Origin: Saccharicrinis fermentans DSM 9555 = JCM 21142
GTDB taxonomy: Bacteria > Bacteroidota > Bacteroidia > Bacteroidales > Marinilabiliaceae
Reading direction: 5' to 3'
Assembly (NCBI RefSeq): GCF_000517085.1
Contig: NZ_KI912107.1
Location: 1,054,398 to 1,118,397 of the forward strand
DNA: 64,000 bases
Shown: piece by piece, positions 39,450 to 48,124 of the stretch
How positions within the stretch are numbered: the first letter of the stretch is position 1
Layout of the letters: each line of letters begins with the position of its first letter
Position numbers and translations under genes: made by a program
Notes under the pieces: model-generated
Databases searched by the model: none
Told to the model about the DNA's origin: nothing
What the model saw: only the letters and a program-made list of their open reading frames with translations

Positions 39450-39845
39450 ATGGAGAATTGTGTGTTTCAATTGGAATTTAAAGTTAGAGATTATGAGTGC
39501 GATCTCCAAGGGATTGTTAATAATGCCGTGTATCAAAATTATTTAGAACATGCACGACACGAATTTTTGCAAACAGTGGGACTGAATTTTAAGGATTTAA
39601 ATGACCGTGGGATAAAAGCTGTTGTAGCCAGAGCTGATTTGCAGTATAAATTTCCCTTACAAAGTAATGATCGTTTTGTTGTCAAATTGAGATGTGAACA
39701 AAAAGGCGTGCGGACTATGTTCTATCAAAATATTTATAGATTGCCTGACGAAAAATTGTGCTTAAAGGGGATCATCACCAGCACAACATTAGTAAATGGT
39801 AAGTTAGCCATTTGTGATGAGATCGTAAAGGCAATACAAATTTAA
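39450..39845 (+). CDS. Hotdog acyl-CoA thioesterase (YbgC/4HBT-like)
   Basis: A 131-residue 4HBT-fold protein. FKVRDYECDLQGIVNNAVYQ and NYLEHARHEFLQTVG contain the conserved region where 4HBT enzymes have an Asp. Here the position reads D-L-Q-G-I-V-N rather than D-x-x-G-H-V-N. Probably cleaves acyl-CoA thioesters; substrate unknown. Likely co-transcribed with the aldolase. Confidence 0.85.
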   Translation: MENCVFQLEFKVRDYECDLQGIVNNAVYQNYLEHARHEFLQTVGLNFKDLNDRGIKAVVARADLQYKFPLQSNDRFVVKLRCEQKGVRTMFYQNIYRLPDEKLCLKGIITSTTLVNGKLAICDEIVKAIQI

Positions 39846-40003
39846 TGGTATACTATAAAATTTAAAATTATTATAAAATCATTTGTTACTTTTGACTCTT
39901 TTAGCTGGTTGGGAATCATGTGTTTTTTTACTTGTGAAGCAACGGTGCAGTGCTCATTATGTATATGTTATGAAGTTGATGGTTTTGTAAATGAAAAATG
40001 TAG

Positions 40004-40767
40004 ATGAAGTTCATGGATGATAATTTAGCAATAGTAGTACCATGTTATAATGAGTTTGAGCGTCTTCCAAAAGATGAGTTTATTTCTTTTATGAAAAAAA
40101 ATACCCGTTGTAAAATTGTGTTTTCCGACGACGGATCTAAGGATAACACGCTGCAGCTATTAAAAGAAATAAAAGAAAGTTGCCCCCAGCGTATCTTTAT
40201 TAATGTGCTGGAAAGTAATGGAGGGAAGGCCGCAGCTGTAAGGAGTGGTGTTTTATATTGCTATAAGCATAATCTGGATTTTGATAAAATTGCGTTTTTA
40301 GATTCGGATTTGGCTACTTCGCTTAAAGCTTGTGTTAAAGTAAGTAAGCATATAAAAAAAATATAGTATTTGCTTTTGCCTCGCGTATTCAAAAAATTGA
40401 TAATAAAATTGATCGAAAACTATATCGTCATCTCATTGGTCGAATAGTGGCTACAATAATTTCTATTATTTTGGGAGTTGAGGTGTACGATACACAATGT
40501 GGATGTAAAGTCTTTAAAAGAGAATTGGCACAAGTTATTTTTAAAGAGCAGTTTATATCTAAATGGCTTTTTGATGTGGAACTTTTTTTTAGGATAAAAA
40601 GGTTATATAATGCGGATCAAATGAGTAAGATTGCGCGAGAAATTCCATTGAAAGCATGGGTGGATAAAGACGATTCTAAAGTAAAAATGACGTACTTCTT
40701 GAAAATGTGGCTCGATTTATATCGTATAAATAAATTATATAATGTCAGAATTAAAAAAAGTGTTTGA
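40004..40767 (+). pseudogene. GT2 glycosyltransferase (dolichyl-phosphate sugar synthase-like), frameshifted
   Basis: The 5' half encodes LAIVVPCYNEFERLPKDEF, VFSDDGSKDNTLQLLKEI, GGKAAAVRSGV and AFLDSDLATSL, a GT2 catalytic core. It stops at 40366 just after the A8 tract at 40354-40361. In another frame the protein resumes as NIVFAFASRIQKIDNKIDRK and then GVEVYDTQCGCKVFKREL through to 40767. One base gained or lost in the A8 tract splits it. An intact enzyme would transfer a sugar from a nucleotide donor to polyprenyl phosphate. The 3' end overlaps the GT39 gene by 26 bases, and such pairs usually work together. Confidence 0.8.
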
Positions 40768-42148
40768 TAGCGAAAAGTTCTTTAGAAATAGTGTTGTTGG
40801 AATCCTTCTCTTGCGATTGTTGTTAAATGCTGTTTTGCCATTGATGGATAAAACAGAGGCTCGTTATGCTGAAATTGCCAGATTGATGTACGAAACCAAT
40901 AACTGGATCACCCCCCAAATTGATTATGGTGTTCCGTTTTGGGCAAAACCACCCTTGAATACCTGGCTATCTGCTTTGAGTATGAATATTTTTGGTGTGA
41001 ATGAGTTTGCAGTGCGTTTTCCTGCATTTTTGTTGAGTGTACTGGTGGTTTTCCTGCTTTGTAAACTGGTCAAGGATAAGCGAAAAAGCTTTTTTGTGAT
41101 CGCCTTTGTTATGTTTACTCTACCTCAATTTTTGTTGCATGCAGGTGTGGTTTCAACAGATACCAGCTTGTTGATGTCTATCACATTGGTAATGGTTGCT
41201 TTTTGGAAACAAATCAATAGTACCCGTAAAAATATATGGGGGTATCTGCTCTTTGTGGGGGTGGGACTTGGTTTGCTGGCAAAAGGACCTATCGTTATTA
41301 TCCTTACTGCACCTCCTCTTTTTGTTTGGGTATTATTGTTCGGGCAGTTCAAAAATTTGCTAACGCGTATTCCATGGCTCATTGGTTTGCCAATATTGGC
41401 ATTGACAGCTATTCCTTGGTATGTTCTGGCAGAGAAGAATAGTGAGGGGTTTATTGATTATTTTATCGTAGGGGAGCACTTTAAACGTTTTTTTGATTCT
41501 TCGTGGAAGGGCGATAAATATGGTTTTCCGAAGACACAGCCCCTCGGGATCGTTTGGCTATTTTTGTTGGGAATGGCTTTGCCATGGGTGCAAATGATTT
41601 TTGTGAAACTATGGAAGGATAGAAAAAATGTTGTAAAAAATAAGTGGTTGGTATTTCTATTGGGATGGCTGTTGTGGACACCAATGTTTTTTACCATTTC
41701 TAAAAGTTTGATACATACCTATGTGTTACCTGTCATGCCTCCTATTGCGCTCATTGTTTTTTATTATTGGGATGAGCTGAAGAATAAAAAAGCAGGCGTT
41801 ATTATTAGTTTGGTATTGCCGTGTTTAGCTGCGCTGACTTTAATGCTTGGTTTGGTAAATAATAATTTTGAAAAATATAGCAATACAGATAAATATCTTA
41901 TTGAGGATTATTGGGATAGCAGTGAACCCCTATATTATTTGGGAACAAAGAGTTATTCAAGCCAGTTTTATAGTAATGGTAAGGTGAAAAGTTTGAGCAT
42001 CGAAGAACTGAAAGAGAAAATGAAGCAGCAGGATCCCTTTCAAATAATTATATCAGACAGAACATTAAGGAAACAAAAGGAGTTAGATATTGCTCCTTTG
42101 TCTGTAGAAGGTACTTCGATGAAGAATAAAATCTATTCCTACCATTGA
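40742..42148 (+). CDS. GT39/ArnT-like polyprenyl-phosphate-dependent glycosyltransferase
   Basis: A 468-residue membrane protein of the PMT family with about 10-11 hydrophobic spans. The first loop has MDKTEARYAEIARLM, with the conserved acidic residues of the active site, and YGVPFWAKPPLNTWL. A soluble C-terminal tail of about 90 residues follows. It would move a sugar from a lipid carrier onto lipid A, protein or glycan on the periplasmic side. Its donor would be made by the overlapping GT2, which is frameshifted in this sequence. Confidence 0.85.
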   Translation: MSELKKVFDSEKFFRNSVVGILLLRLLLNAVLPLMDKTEARYAEIARLMYETNNWITPQIDYGVPFWAKPPLNTWLSALSMNIFGVNEFAVRFPAFLLSVLVVFLLCKLVKDKRKSFFVIAFVMFTLPQFLLHAGVVSTDTSLLMSITLVMVAFWKQINSTRKNIWGYLLFVGVGLGLLAKGPIVIILTAPPLFVWVLLFGQFKNLLTRIPWLIGLPILALTAIPWYVLAEKNSEGFIDYFIVGEHFKRFFDSSWKGDKYGFPKTQPLGIVWLFLLGMALPWVQMIFVKLWKDRKNVVKNKWLVFLLGWLLWTPMFFTISKSLIHTYVLPVMPPIALIVFYYWDELKNKKAGVIISLVLPCLAALTLMLGLVNNNFEKYSNTDKYLIEDYWDSSEPLYYLGTKSYSSQFYSNGKVKSLSIEELKEKMKQQDPFQIIISDRTLRKQKELDIAPLSVEGTSMKNKIYSYH

Positions 42149-42194
42149 AATTAGAACGTTATTTTCAAGGAAAAGCTATTAAATATGCTTTTCC

Positions 42195-42226
42195 TTGTAT
42201 TTATTCAAAAAATGTAGTTATTTTTG
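42195..42226 (+). promoter_or_regulatory. Promoter of the arsR operon
   Basis: TTG at 42195-42197, a 21-base spacer and TATTTTTG at 42219-42226, a full TAnnTTTG. The start near 42233 falls inside the operator palindrome that follows. Confidence 0.7.
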
Positions 42227-42244
42227 TTCGTGAAAATACGAACT
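42227..42244. promoter_or_regulatory. ArsR operator 1
   Basis: TTCGTGAAAATACGAA, the core of the inverted repeat whose left arm begins at G42226 (GTTCGT with ACGAAC). It overlaps the predicted transcription start, as expected for an ArsR repressor site. Confidence 0.65.
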
Positions 42245-42254
42245 GTTATTGAGT

Positions 42255-42557
42255 ATGAGTTTTAAATTAGAAGTAGAGTCCGTAAAGCAACAACGTATAG
42301 CCAGGTATGCCAAAGCTCTTGGGCATCCGGTTCGAATTTATGTTTTGAACCTGCTTTCGCAACAAGCTTGTTGTTATAGCGGTGACTTAACGGAAGAGTT
42401 AAGTATTGCCAAATCTACCCTGTCGCAGCATTTAAAAGAGCTGAAGGAGGCAGGACTAATACAGGGAGAAATAGAAACCCCCCGAATTAAATATTGTATT
42501 AATAAGAAAAATTGGGCGGAAGCCCAGCTTTTATTTAAGGAGTTCTTAAGAATCTAA
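42255..42557 (+). CDS. arsR: ArsR-family metalloid-responsive repressor
   Basis: A 100-residue winged-helix repressor. ALGHPVRIYVLNLLSQQACCYSGDLTEEL is the start of the fold (a Cys pair at QQACCYSG offers thiolate ligands), with recognition helix AKSTLSQHLKELKEAG and wing GLIQGEIETPRIKYCI. It should leave its operator when As(III) or an organoarsenical binds. I used ATG 42255 (MSFKLEVES); a TTG two codons upstream is less likely. First gene of a four-gene resistance operon. Confidence 0.88.
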   Translation: MSFKLEVESVKQQRIARYAKALGHPVRIYVLNLLSQQACCYSGDLTEELSIAKSTLSQHLKELKEAGLIQGEIETPRIKYCINKKNWAEAQLLFKEFLRI

Positions 42558-42574
42558 AAAAATTTAAATCTAAT

Positions 42575-42598
42575 GTTCGTTGTTTTGCGAATAACGAA
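42575..42598. promoter_or_regulatory. ArsR operator 2, between arsR and arsE
   Basis: GTTCGTTGTTTTGCGAA shares the arrangement GTTCGT-7 bases-CGAA with operator 1 read on its other strand, 13 of 17 bases alike. An overlapping TTCGTT...AACGAA palindrome extends it. This suggests the resistance genes have their own ArsR-controlled start. Confidence 0.55.
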
Positions 42599-42625
42599 AT
42601 TGTATATTAATTAAAATGAATAGAA

Positions 42626-42856
42626 ATGGAAATTCAAGTATTGGGCACCGGATGTGCCAAGTGTAAAAGCCTGGAAAAGGTAACAAGAGAAGCTGTTGAA
42701 CAATTGGGTATTGAGGCCAGTGTAACAAAAGTGGAAGACATTGTTAAAATCATGGAGTTTGGCGTTATGACAACACCTGCTTTGGTGGTGGATGGTAAGG
42801 TCGTATTAAAGGGTAGCGTGCCTAAATTGGATCAGTTAAAAAAACTTTTACAATAA
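42626..42856 (+). CDS. arsE: Small thioredoxin-fold protein, ArsE-like
   Basis: A 76-residue redox-active disulfide protein with GTGCAKCKSLEKVT (C-x-x-C) and GVMTTPALVVDGKVVLKG (the cis-Pro region). In the described arsEFG system, ArsE and ArsF together reduce nitroaromatic pentavalent arsenicals to trivalent aminoaromatic forms, which ArsG exports. Here size, motif and neighbours all fit ArsE. Cytoplasmic, with no signal peptide. Confidence 0.78.
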   Translation: MEIQVLGTGCAKCKSLEKVTREAVEQLGIEASVTKVEDIVKIMEFGVMTTPALVVDGKVVLKGSVPKLDQLKKLLQ

Positions 42857-42945
42857 CTTTATCGTTCTACATCATTTTATAACGGGAGTATATGATAGAC
42901 TATAACGTTGGGATGATGTGGCGCTTCAAAGATAGATCCTTTAAA

Positions 42946-42953
42946 TAGATTTG
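42946..42953 (+). promoter_or_regulatory. Possible internal -7 element before arsF
   Basis: TAGATTTG matches TAnnTTTG 19 bases before ATG 42972. No well-spaced -33 motif, so weak. Confidence 0.25.
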
Positions 42954-42971
42954 TATAACTAGTAATTATTA

Positions 42972-43502
42972 ATGAAAATGAAAGTAACAACAAAACAACT
43001 TATTAAGCTATTATCAATGGCGCTTTTAAGCCTGGGTATTCAAAGTTGTACATCTAGTACCGCGAACCAAAAGACGGTTCAAGAAACTGCTTCATGCTGT
43101 GATCAAAAAGTGAAAACAGAGGCTTCAACATCGTGCTGTGCCGAGACTAATGTCGACTCAACAGCGTGTTGCTCTTCCGAAACCAATGTTCAATCAAGTG
43201 AGGTGCAAGCTTATTATTTCCATGCAACACGCCGTTGTGCTACTTGTATGGCTGTGGAAAAGGTTACTGCAGAAACACTTAATGAAAAATATGATGGCAA
43301 AGTGTCTTTTACATCTATCAATCGCGAAGAGGATAAAGAGAATCCTTTGCTTGCTAAATATAAGGTGGAAGGACAAACTTTGATTGTAGTAAAAGGAGAC
43401 CAGGTAGTGAACCTTACCAATGTTGCATTTATGAATGCTCGTACTAATCCAGATAAGTTACAAGATAAATTGGTATTAACGGTTGAAGCCATGTTAAACT
43501 AA
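42972..43502 (+). CDS. arsF: ArsF-like lipoprotein, thiol-rich nitro-arsenical reductase subunit
   Basis: A 176-residue lipoprotein (MALLSLGIQSC, Cys about residue 22). A low-complexity region holds three Cys-Cys pairs: ETASCCDQK, STSCCAET and STACCSSE. A thioredoxin-like domain follows, with YYFHATRRCATCMAVEKVT (C-x-x-C) and a central VSFTSINREEDKEN, matching the family named as the nitrophenyl compound reductase subunit ArsF. The repeated CC pairs could bind As(III) or Sb(III) outside the membrane. Lies between arsE and arsG. Confidence 0.8.
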   Translation: MKMKVTTKQLIKLLSMALLSLGIQSCTSSTANQKTVQETASCCDQKVKTEASTSCCAETNVDSTACCSSETNVQSSEVQAYYFHATRRCATCMAVEKVTAETLNEKYDGKVSFTSINREEDKENPLLAKYKVEGQTLIVVKGDQVVNLTNVAFMNARTNPDKLQDKLVLTVEAMLN

Positions 43503-43511
43503 TTTTTTCTA

Positions 43512-44213
43512 ATGGAAGAAGTATTAAGTAACATTTTGGAGAATTCTCAAATTCCTTTTGTGTCTGCTTTTATCCTGGGATTAATGACCGCCATTAGTCC
43601 ATGTCCGATGGCTACAAATATTACAGCCATCGGTTTTATAGGTAAGGATATAGAGCGTAAAAGAACTGTTTTTTTTAACGGACTTGTTTATACCCTGGGA
43701 CGAGGTATTAGTTATACTTTATTGGGTATATTATTCTTTTTGGGAGCAGGTCAATTTCGTTTAACCGGCTTTTTACAGGAATGGGGAGAAAAGATGCTTG
43801 GCCCCTTGCTCATTATAATCGGCTTGTTTATGTTGGGTATCATCAAGATAAGTATACCCGGCGTTTCTGGTTTAAGTGATAAAATGGAGAATAAGGCTAA
43901 TAAGGGATTCTGGGGTGTCTTGCTGCTGGGAATCGTTTTCGCACTGGCTTTTTGTCCCTATAGCGGTGTCTTGTTTTTTGGAATGTTGATCCCAATGACT
44001 GTTAGTAGTGTTAGCGGACTTTATTTGCCTATTGTATATGCTTTTGCCACTGGTATTCCTGTGATTGTTTTTGCATGGATACTCGCTTTTAGTGTTGGTT
44101 CCGTTGGTAAGATGTATGATGGTATGAAAAATTTTGAGCGTTGGTTTCGAAGAGTCGTATCCATCGTATTTATCGGCGTAGGGATGTATTACTCATTTCT
44201 ATATCTCTTGTAA
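43512..44213 (+). CDS. arsG: ArsG-like aromatic arsenical efflux permease (DsbD/CcdA-related)
   Basis: A 233-residue membrane protein with six hydrophobic spans. TAISPCPMATNITAIGFIG and AFCPYSGVLFFGM place Pro-Cys motifs in helices 1 and 4, as in the DsbD/CcdA family. Located behind arsE and arsF, 9 bases after the arsF stop, it matches the permease that expels trivalent aminoaromatic arsenicals. A general cytochrome-biogenesis role is unlikely given the arsR control. Confidence 0.8.
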   Translation: MEEVLSNILENSQIPFVSAFILGLMTAISPCPMATNITAIGFIGKDIERKRTVFFNGLVYTLGRGISYTLLGILFFLGAGQFRLTGFLQEWGEKMLGPLLIIIGLFMLGIIKISIPGVSGLSDKMENKANKGFWGVLLLGIVFALAFCPYSGVLFFGMLIPMTVSSVSGLYLPIVYAFATGIPVIVFAWILAFSVGSVGKMYDGMKNFERWFRRVVSIVFIGVGMYYSFLYLL

Positions 44214-44395
44214 TGAACCATGATTTATTTAACAACGAATGTCTCTGACCTCTACTACTGGTCACCTCTGAAGACTCGTATCTATTTACTCTTGAGCTTC
44301 ATTGGTTATGTTTATTTTATTTGAAGGAAGGTGCTATTGGGATCACGTACAAAAGTTGGGTCTGTTGAAAAATAAGTATTTATTTAGCTGTTAAA

Positions 44396-44550
44396 TAGTC
44401 TTTGCAAGAAAGCTCTAAACACTGCGTTATTCTCATTTTTGAAACAGTCATTTAATCAGTAAACTCCTTGGTTTCAAAAATATCAAAAGCCTTGTCTTTG
44501 AAACTTTCTTATCAAAGACAGAAAAAACAGTCGTTTTCTTGCAGCCACTA
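44396..44550 (-). repeat. MITE-like 155-bp repeat, copy B
   Basis: Inverted relative to copy A at 11.4 kb and about 95 percent identical by eye. Ends TAGTCTTTGCAAGAAAGC and ...TTTTCTTGCAGCCACTA. Non-coding. It lies 183 bases after arsG in a gene-free block. Confidence 0.75.
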
Positions 44551-44826
44551 AATAGAGACGGATAAAATAAATTGTGAAAGAAGAACTACCATTGGAGCTA
44601 CCAGCGGCTCTATTTTTACCAGAAGGGATATTAAGTTGGTGAGTTGTTAAGGTAGCGAGTTGAAGGGGTTAAGGTATAAGGTTTAGAGTGTGAGCTTGGG
44701 GACTTTTCAATCTATGGAGTATCTTCAATTAAAATATAGAGGGTGATAATTTTCCATAAGCATATTCGATAATTTTCAACTAATGAGTAATTCTCGTTTA
44801 AATGCTTAATTATCAATATATCGACT

Positions 44827-45040
44827 GCAGGGTTGGCCAGAACAATAGCCCCGGGGCCGGCATTGGCGAGAAGCTATGAACCCGGAAAATGCATTAAAAA
44901 ATCTCTTACGAATAAAAGGCACGTTCAATTAAGTCGACAGAGAACTGGTTTAGATTCACTATAGCTGTGCTATCTTATTTCAACAAGTTATTGATTGCAC
45001 TTTTCGTTCACGTGTCGAATTCTAATGCATTTTTCGGGTT
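44827..45040 (+). repeat. Large palindromic repeat, copy 2
   Basis: Starts GCAGGGTTGGCCAGAACA like copy 1. The arm AACCCGGAAAATGCATTA (44879-44896) is inverted at 45023-45040 (TAATGCATTTTTCGGGTT), 17 of 18 bases paired. The interior has diverged from copy 1 but keeps a CTATAGCTGTGCTATC-like hairpin. No transposase beside this copy. Confidence 0.6.
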
Positions 45041-45189
45041 AAATAAAAATAGGACTGTTAAGTGCATGCTCAAGCTAGAATCTGCATTATGAACTGATCC
45101 TTCTTTGCCCTCACTGTACTACTGAGAAATTTTTATAGTCTTGTCCTTTTCTCAAATTATTTGTATATTCGTGTCACTATTAATAATGC

Positions 45190-45229
45190 TTTAAACCTTG
45201 AGCCCACACGTGTGGGCTCAAGGTTTAAA
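45190..45229. repeat. Perfect 40-bp palindrome
   Basis: Twenty bases from 45190 (TTTAAACCTTGAGCCCACAC) are followed by their exact complement with no spacer. Far from any gene end (977 bases after arsG, 592 before the next start). Could be a bidirectional terminator, a cruciform site or a repeat remnant. Confidence 0.7.
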
Positions 45230-45820
45230 AGTCTGTACTACTGCATGTGATATCGTGTTATGAAGCAAATAGAAATTGGACTATTACTTCAAAACATAAC
45301 TACCGGTGTAATAGCCAATTTGTATTAAAACTTAATATTTAGTGTGGAGGATCATTTGTGAAAATGTTATGCTGCACTTATTTTCATAGTATTTACTATG
45401 ATTTATAAACTTAAAATATTTGGTGTTTAATGTTATTTAGCTAACGAAAGGTAAAGAAAGGAGTGATTGTAAAGGATAATTGGTTAAAATTCTGTAACTT
45501 AGAAAAAGATTGTGGTCTCTCTAGTTTGGCTGCGTTGAATTAAATTATATGGCAGAGTTCAGTATCTGAATACTTCATTGCAAAAAAAATGGTTATTCGA
45601 TATGGATGTCAGCCATCACTGTACAATATTGAAACTGGGAATTGGAATTACTCATTGATGTAGGTTGGTGATTCCCAATAACGAGTGGGTTACGATGGTA
45701 CATTTTAACCTGAATACTTCCTTTTGAAGGTGTCTTTCACATTTTTAGGGCGTTTGATCTTGAAGCATGTAAGTCATGCATAGTTAAAGACAAATTTATC
45801 TAAAATAAAACTTATATATT
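45230..45820. other. Long upstream region of the GT4/GH130 cluster
   Basis: About 590 bases with no supportable gene, repeat or clear TAnnTTTG promoter. The gap between arsG and the cluster (44214-45820) holds only the three repeats listed. Confidence 0.4.
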
Positions 45821-48124
45821 ATGAAAATTGCATACATAGGAACTTATCCTCCGCGTCAGTGCGGAATTGGTACTTTTACACAAGACTTGTACCACTCGAT
45901 GGTTGGAACATTGGATAGAGTAAATGGAGCTAAAAAGAGTTTTATTATCGCAATGAACGACGAAAAGCAGCGCTATTCTTTTCCACCTGAAGTAAGGATG
46001 ACCATTCGACAAGAATGTAAGTCTGACTATCTTAGCGCCGCTGAATACATTAACAATAGCGGAGCCGATGTTTGTATGGTGCAACATGAATTTGGAATTT
46101 TCGGAGGCCAAAGTGGTGTATATCTTCTTTCTCTTTTGGACAAGCTGGTTGTTCCTATTACGGTTACGTTGCATACCGTACTTCAGTCGCCTACCTTTAT
46201 GCAACGTCATATAATGTATAAAATGGGGGAAGTGGCAGATAAAATTATTGTTATGAGCCATAAAGCGGTTTCGTTTTTGCTTCATATATATGATATTCCC
46301 AAGGAGAAAATTGAGTTGATTGAGCATGGTGTACCCGACCATCGTTTTAATAGGACTGACGTGAAAGCCGAACTGGGATTTAAGCAGAAAAAGGTATTGC
46401 TTACTTTTGGTTTGTTAAGTAGGAATAAAGGTATTGAAACGGCCATCAAGGCTTTACCGGCACTTGTAAAAAGACATCCAGAAGTGGTGTATGTGGTGTT
46501 AGGCAAAACGCACCCCAATGTTTTAAGAAGTTCTGGTGATGAATATCGAATAGCTTTGATGGAATTAATTAAGCATCTTGACCTAGAGAAGCATGTGATC
46601 ATGGTGGATCGTTTTGTGAGTCAGGAAGAATTGTTTAAATACCTATATGCCTCAGATATCTATATTACTCCTTACTTGAGTAAGGCACAGATTACCAGTG
46701 GAACACTTTCTTTTGCTGTTGGGGCAGGTCTGGCTGTTGTCTCCACACCTTACTGGCATGCTGAGGAATTATTAGATCATGATAGAGGTAGGTTGTTTGA
46801 TTTTAAAAGAGCAGATCAGTTGCGTGATATTTTGATGGAGTTGTTGGATAATCCAGATATCATGAGTCGTATTCGAAATAATGCCTTTAATTATGGAAAA
46901 GAAATCACGTGGCCTAAAATAGGTTCAAAATACAATCATTTGCTGCGAGCCATTATTGAAAATGCACCCAAAAAGAAATCCCGTAGGGGAGTGTTTGATC
47001 CTGATAAGCTTCCACCATTTTCAATGGAGCATGTCAAGCGACTTAGTGATCATACGGGTATTTTACAGCATGCTAAATTTGATATTCCAAATTTTAATGA
47101 GGGATATTGTTTGGATGATAATGCCAGGGCTTTACTCATGTGTCTAATGGCTTATCAACAATTCCAGGATAAGGATGCACAGTCGTTGATATCTATTTAT
47201 TTGAGCTATATTCATTATATGCAAAATGAGGACGGTAGCTTCCATAATTTCTTGGCCTATGACCGGCATTTTTTACCTGAAAAAACATCGGAAGATGCTT
47301 TTGGAAGAACCATTTGGGCCTTGGGGTATCTTCTTGGTAATGCGCCGGATGATGCCACCTATCAAATGGGTAAAACGCTTTTTATGAAAGCGGTTCCCCA
47401 TTTTAAAGGTCTCAAATCGGTACGGGGTGTGGCGCTTGTGGTGATAGGTATCGCTGCATACTTAAAAAGTCATTCCTATGATGAAGGAATGATTCAAATA
47501 TTAAAGGATTTGTCATTTGAATTGGCCGATGCCTTTGATAGCCACTGTACTCAAGAATGGCATTGGTTCGAAGATCAATTGACCTATGATAATGGTATTT
47601 TGCCTTTGGCTCTCCTACATGCTATTCGGATAGTCAATGATCGTCGCCTGCGTGAGGTGGCGTTTAAGTCTATGGATTTTCTTTCAGAAAATACCTTTAT
47701 TGATGGACATCTTTCTACTATCGGGTCAGATAAGTGGTATAAAAAAGGAGGGGAGCGTTCCCAATTCGACCAACAGCCTATTGATACCATGGCCATGGTG
47801 TTAATGTTTCGTCAGGCATTCGATGTTACACAAGAAAGAAAATATCTGCAAGCTACTTTTCAATCATTTTTGTGGTTCTTGGGTGAGAACGATTTAGGAA
47901 TATGTTTATATGATAGAAGCACGCATGGTTGTTGTGATGGACTGGAGGAGGATGGTGTTAACCTAAATCAGGGTGCCGAAAGTACCCTGGCTTACCAAAT
48001 ATCTAGATTGATTGTGGAAGATGCTTATAACGAAGCAGTCAATGAGAATCTCATTCGTAGAATCGAGATAGGAATGCAAGATGAACTAAATTCAAAATAT
48101 AATAAAGAAAGTCATGTTGATTAA
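45821..48124 (+). CDS. GT4 glycosyltransferase fused to a C-terminal alpha/alpha-toroid-like domain
   Basis: A 767-residue cytoplasmic protein. Residues 1-385 are a GT-B retaining transferase (YIGTYPPRQCGIGTFTQDLY, LLTFGLLSRNKGIETAIKAL, donor site region SGTLSFAVGAGLAVVSTPYWHAEELL). Residues about 400-760 are helical with repeated pattern elements (YCLDDNARALLMCLMAYQQF, EDAFGRTIWALGYLLG, QPIDTMAMVLMFRQAFD), as in alpha/alpha-barrel glycosidases or carbohydrate-processing domains. The fusion suggests one chain that both builds and trims or recognises a glycan. Stop overlaps the GH130 start by 11 bases, so they are co-translated. The C-terminal function is unknown. Confidence 0.8.
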   Translation: MKIAYIGTYPPRQCGIGTFTQDLYHSMVGTLDRVNGAKKSFIIAMNDEKQRYSFPPEVRMTIRQECKSDYLSAAEYINNSGADVCMVQHEFGIFGGQSGVYLLSLLDKLVVPITVTLHTVLQSPTFMQRHIMYKMGEVADKIIVMSHKAVSFLLHIYDIPKEKIELIEHGVPDHRFNRTDVKAELGFKQKKVLLTFGLLSRNKGIETAIKALPALVKRHPEVVYVVLGKTHPNVLRSSGDEYRIALMELIKHLDLEKHVIMVDRFVSQEELFKYLYASDIYITPYLSKAQITSGTLSFAVGAGLAVVSTPYWHAEELLDHDRGRLFDFKRADQLRDILMELLDNPDIMSRIRNNAFNYGKEITWPKIGSKYNHLLRAIIENAPKKKSRRGVFDPDKLPPFSMEHVKRLSDHTGILQHAKFDIPNFNEGYCLDDNARALLMCLMAYQQFQDKDAQSLISIYLSYIHYMQNEDGSFHNFLAYDRHFLPEKTSEDAFGRTIWALGYLLGNAPDDATYQMGKTLFMKAVPHFKGLKSVRGVALVVIGIAAYLKSHSYDEGMIQILKDLSFELADAFDSHCTQEWHWFEDQLTYDNGILPLALLHAIRIVNDRRLREVAFKSMDFLSENTFIDGHLSTIGSDKWYKKGGERSQFDQQPIDTMAMVLMFRQAFDVTQERKYLQATFQSFLWFLGENDLGICLYDRSTHGCCDGLEEDGVNLNQGAESTLAYQISRLIVEDAYNEAVNENLIRRIEIGMQDELNSKYNKESHVD

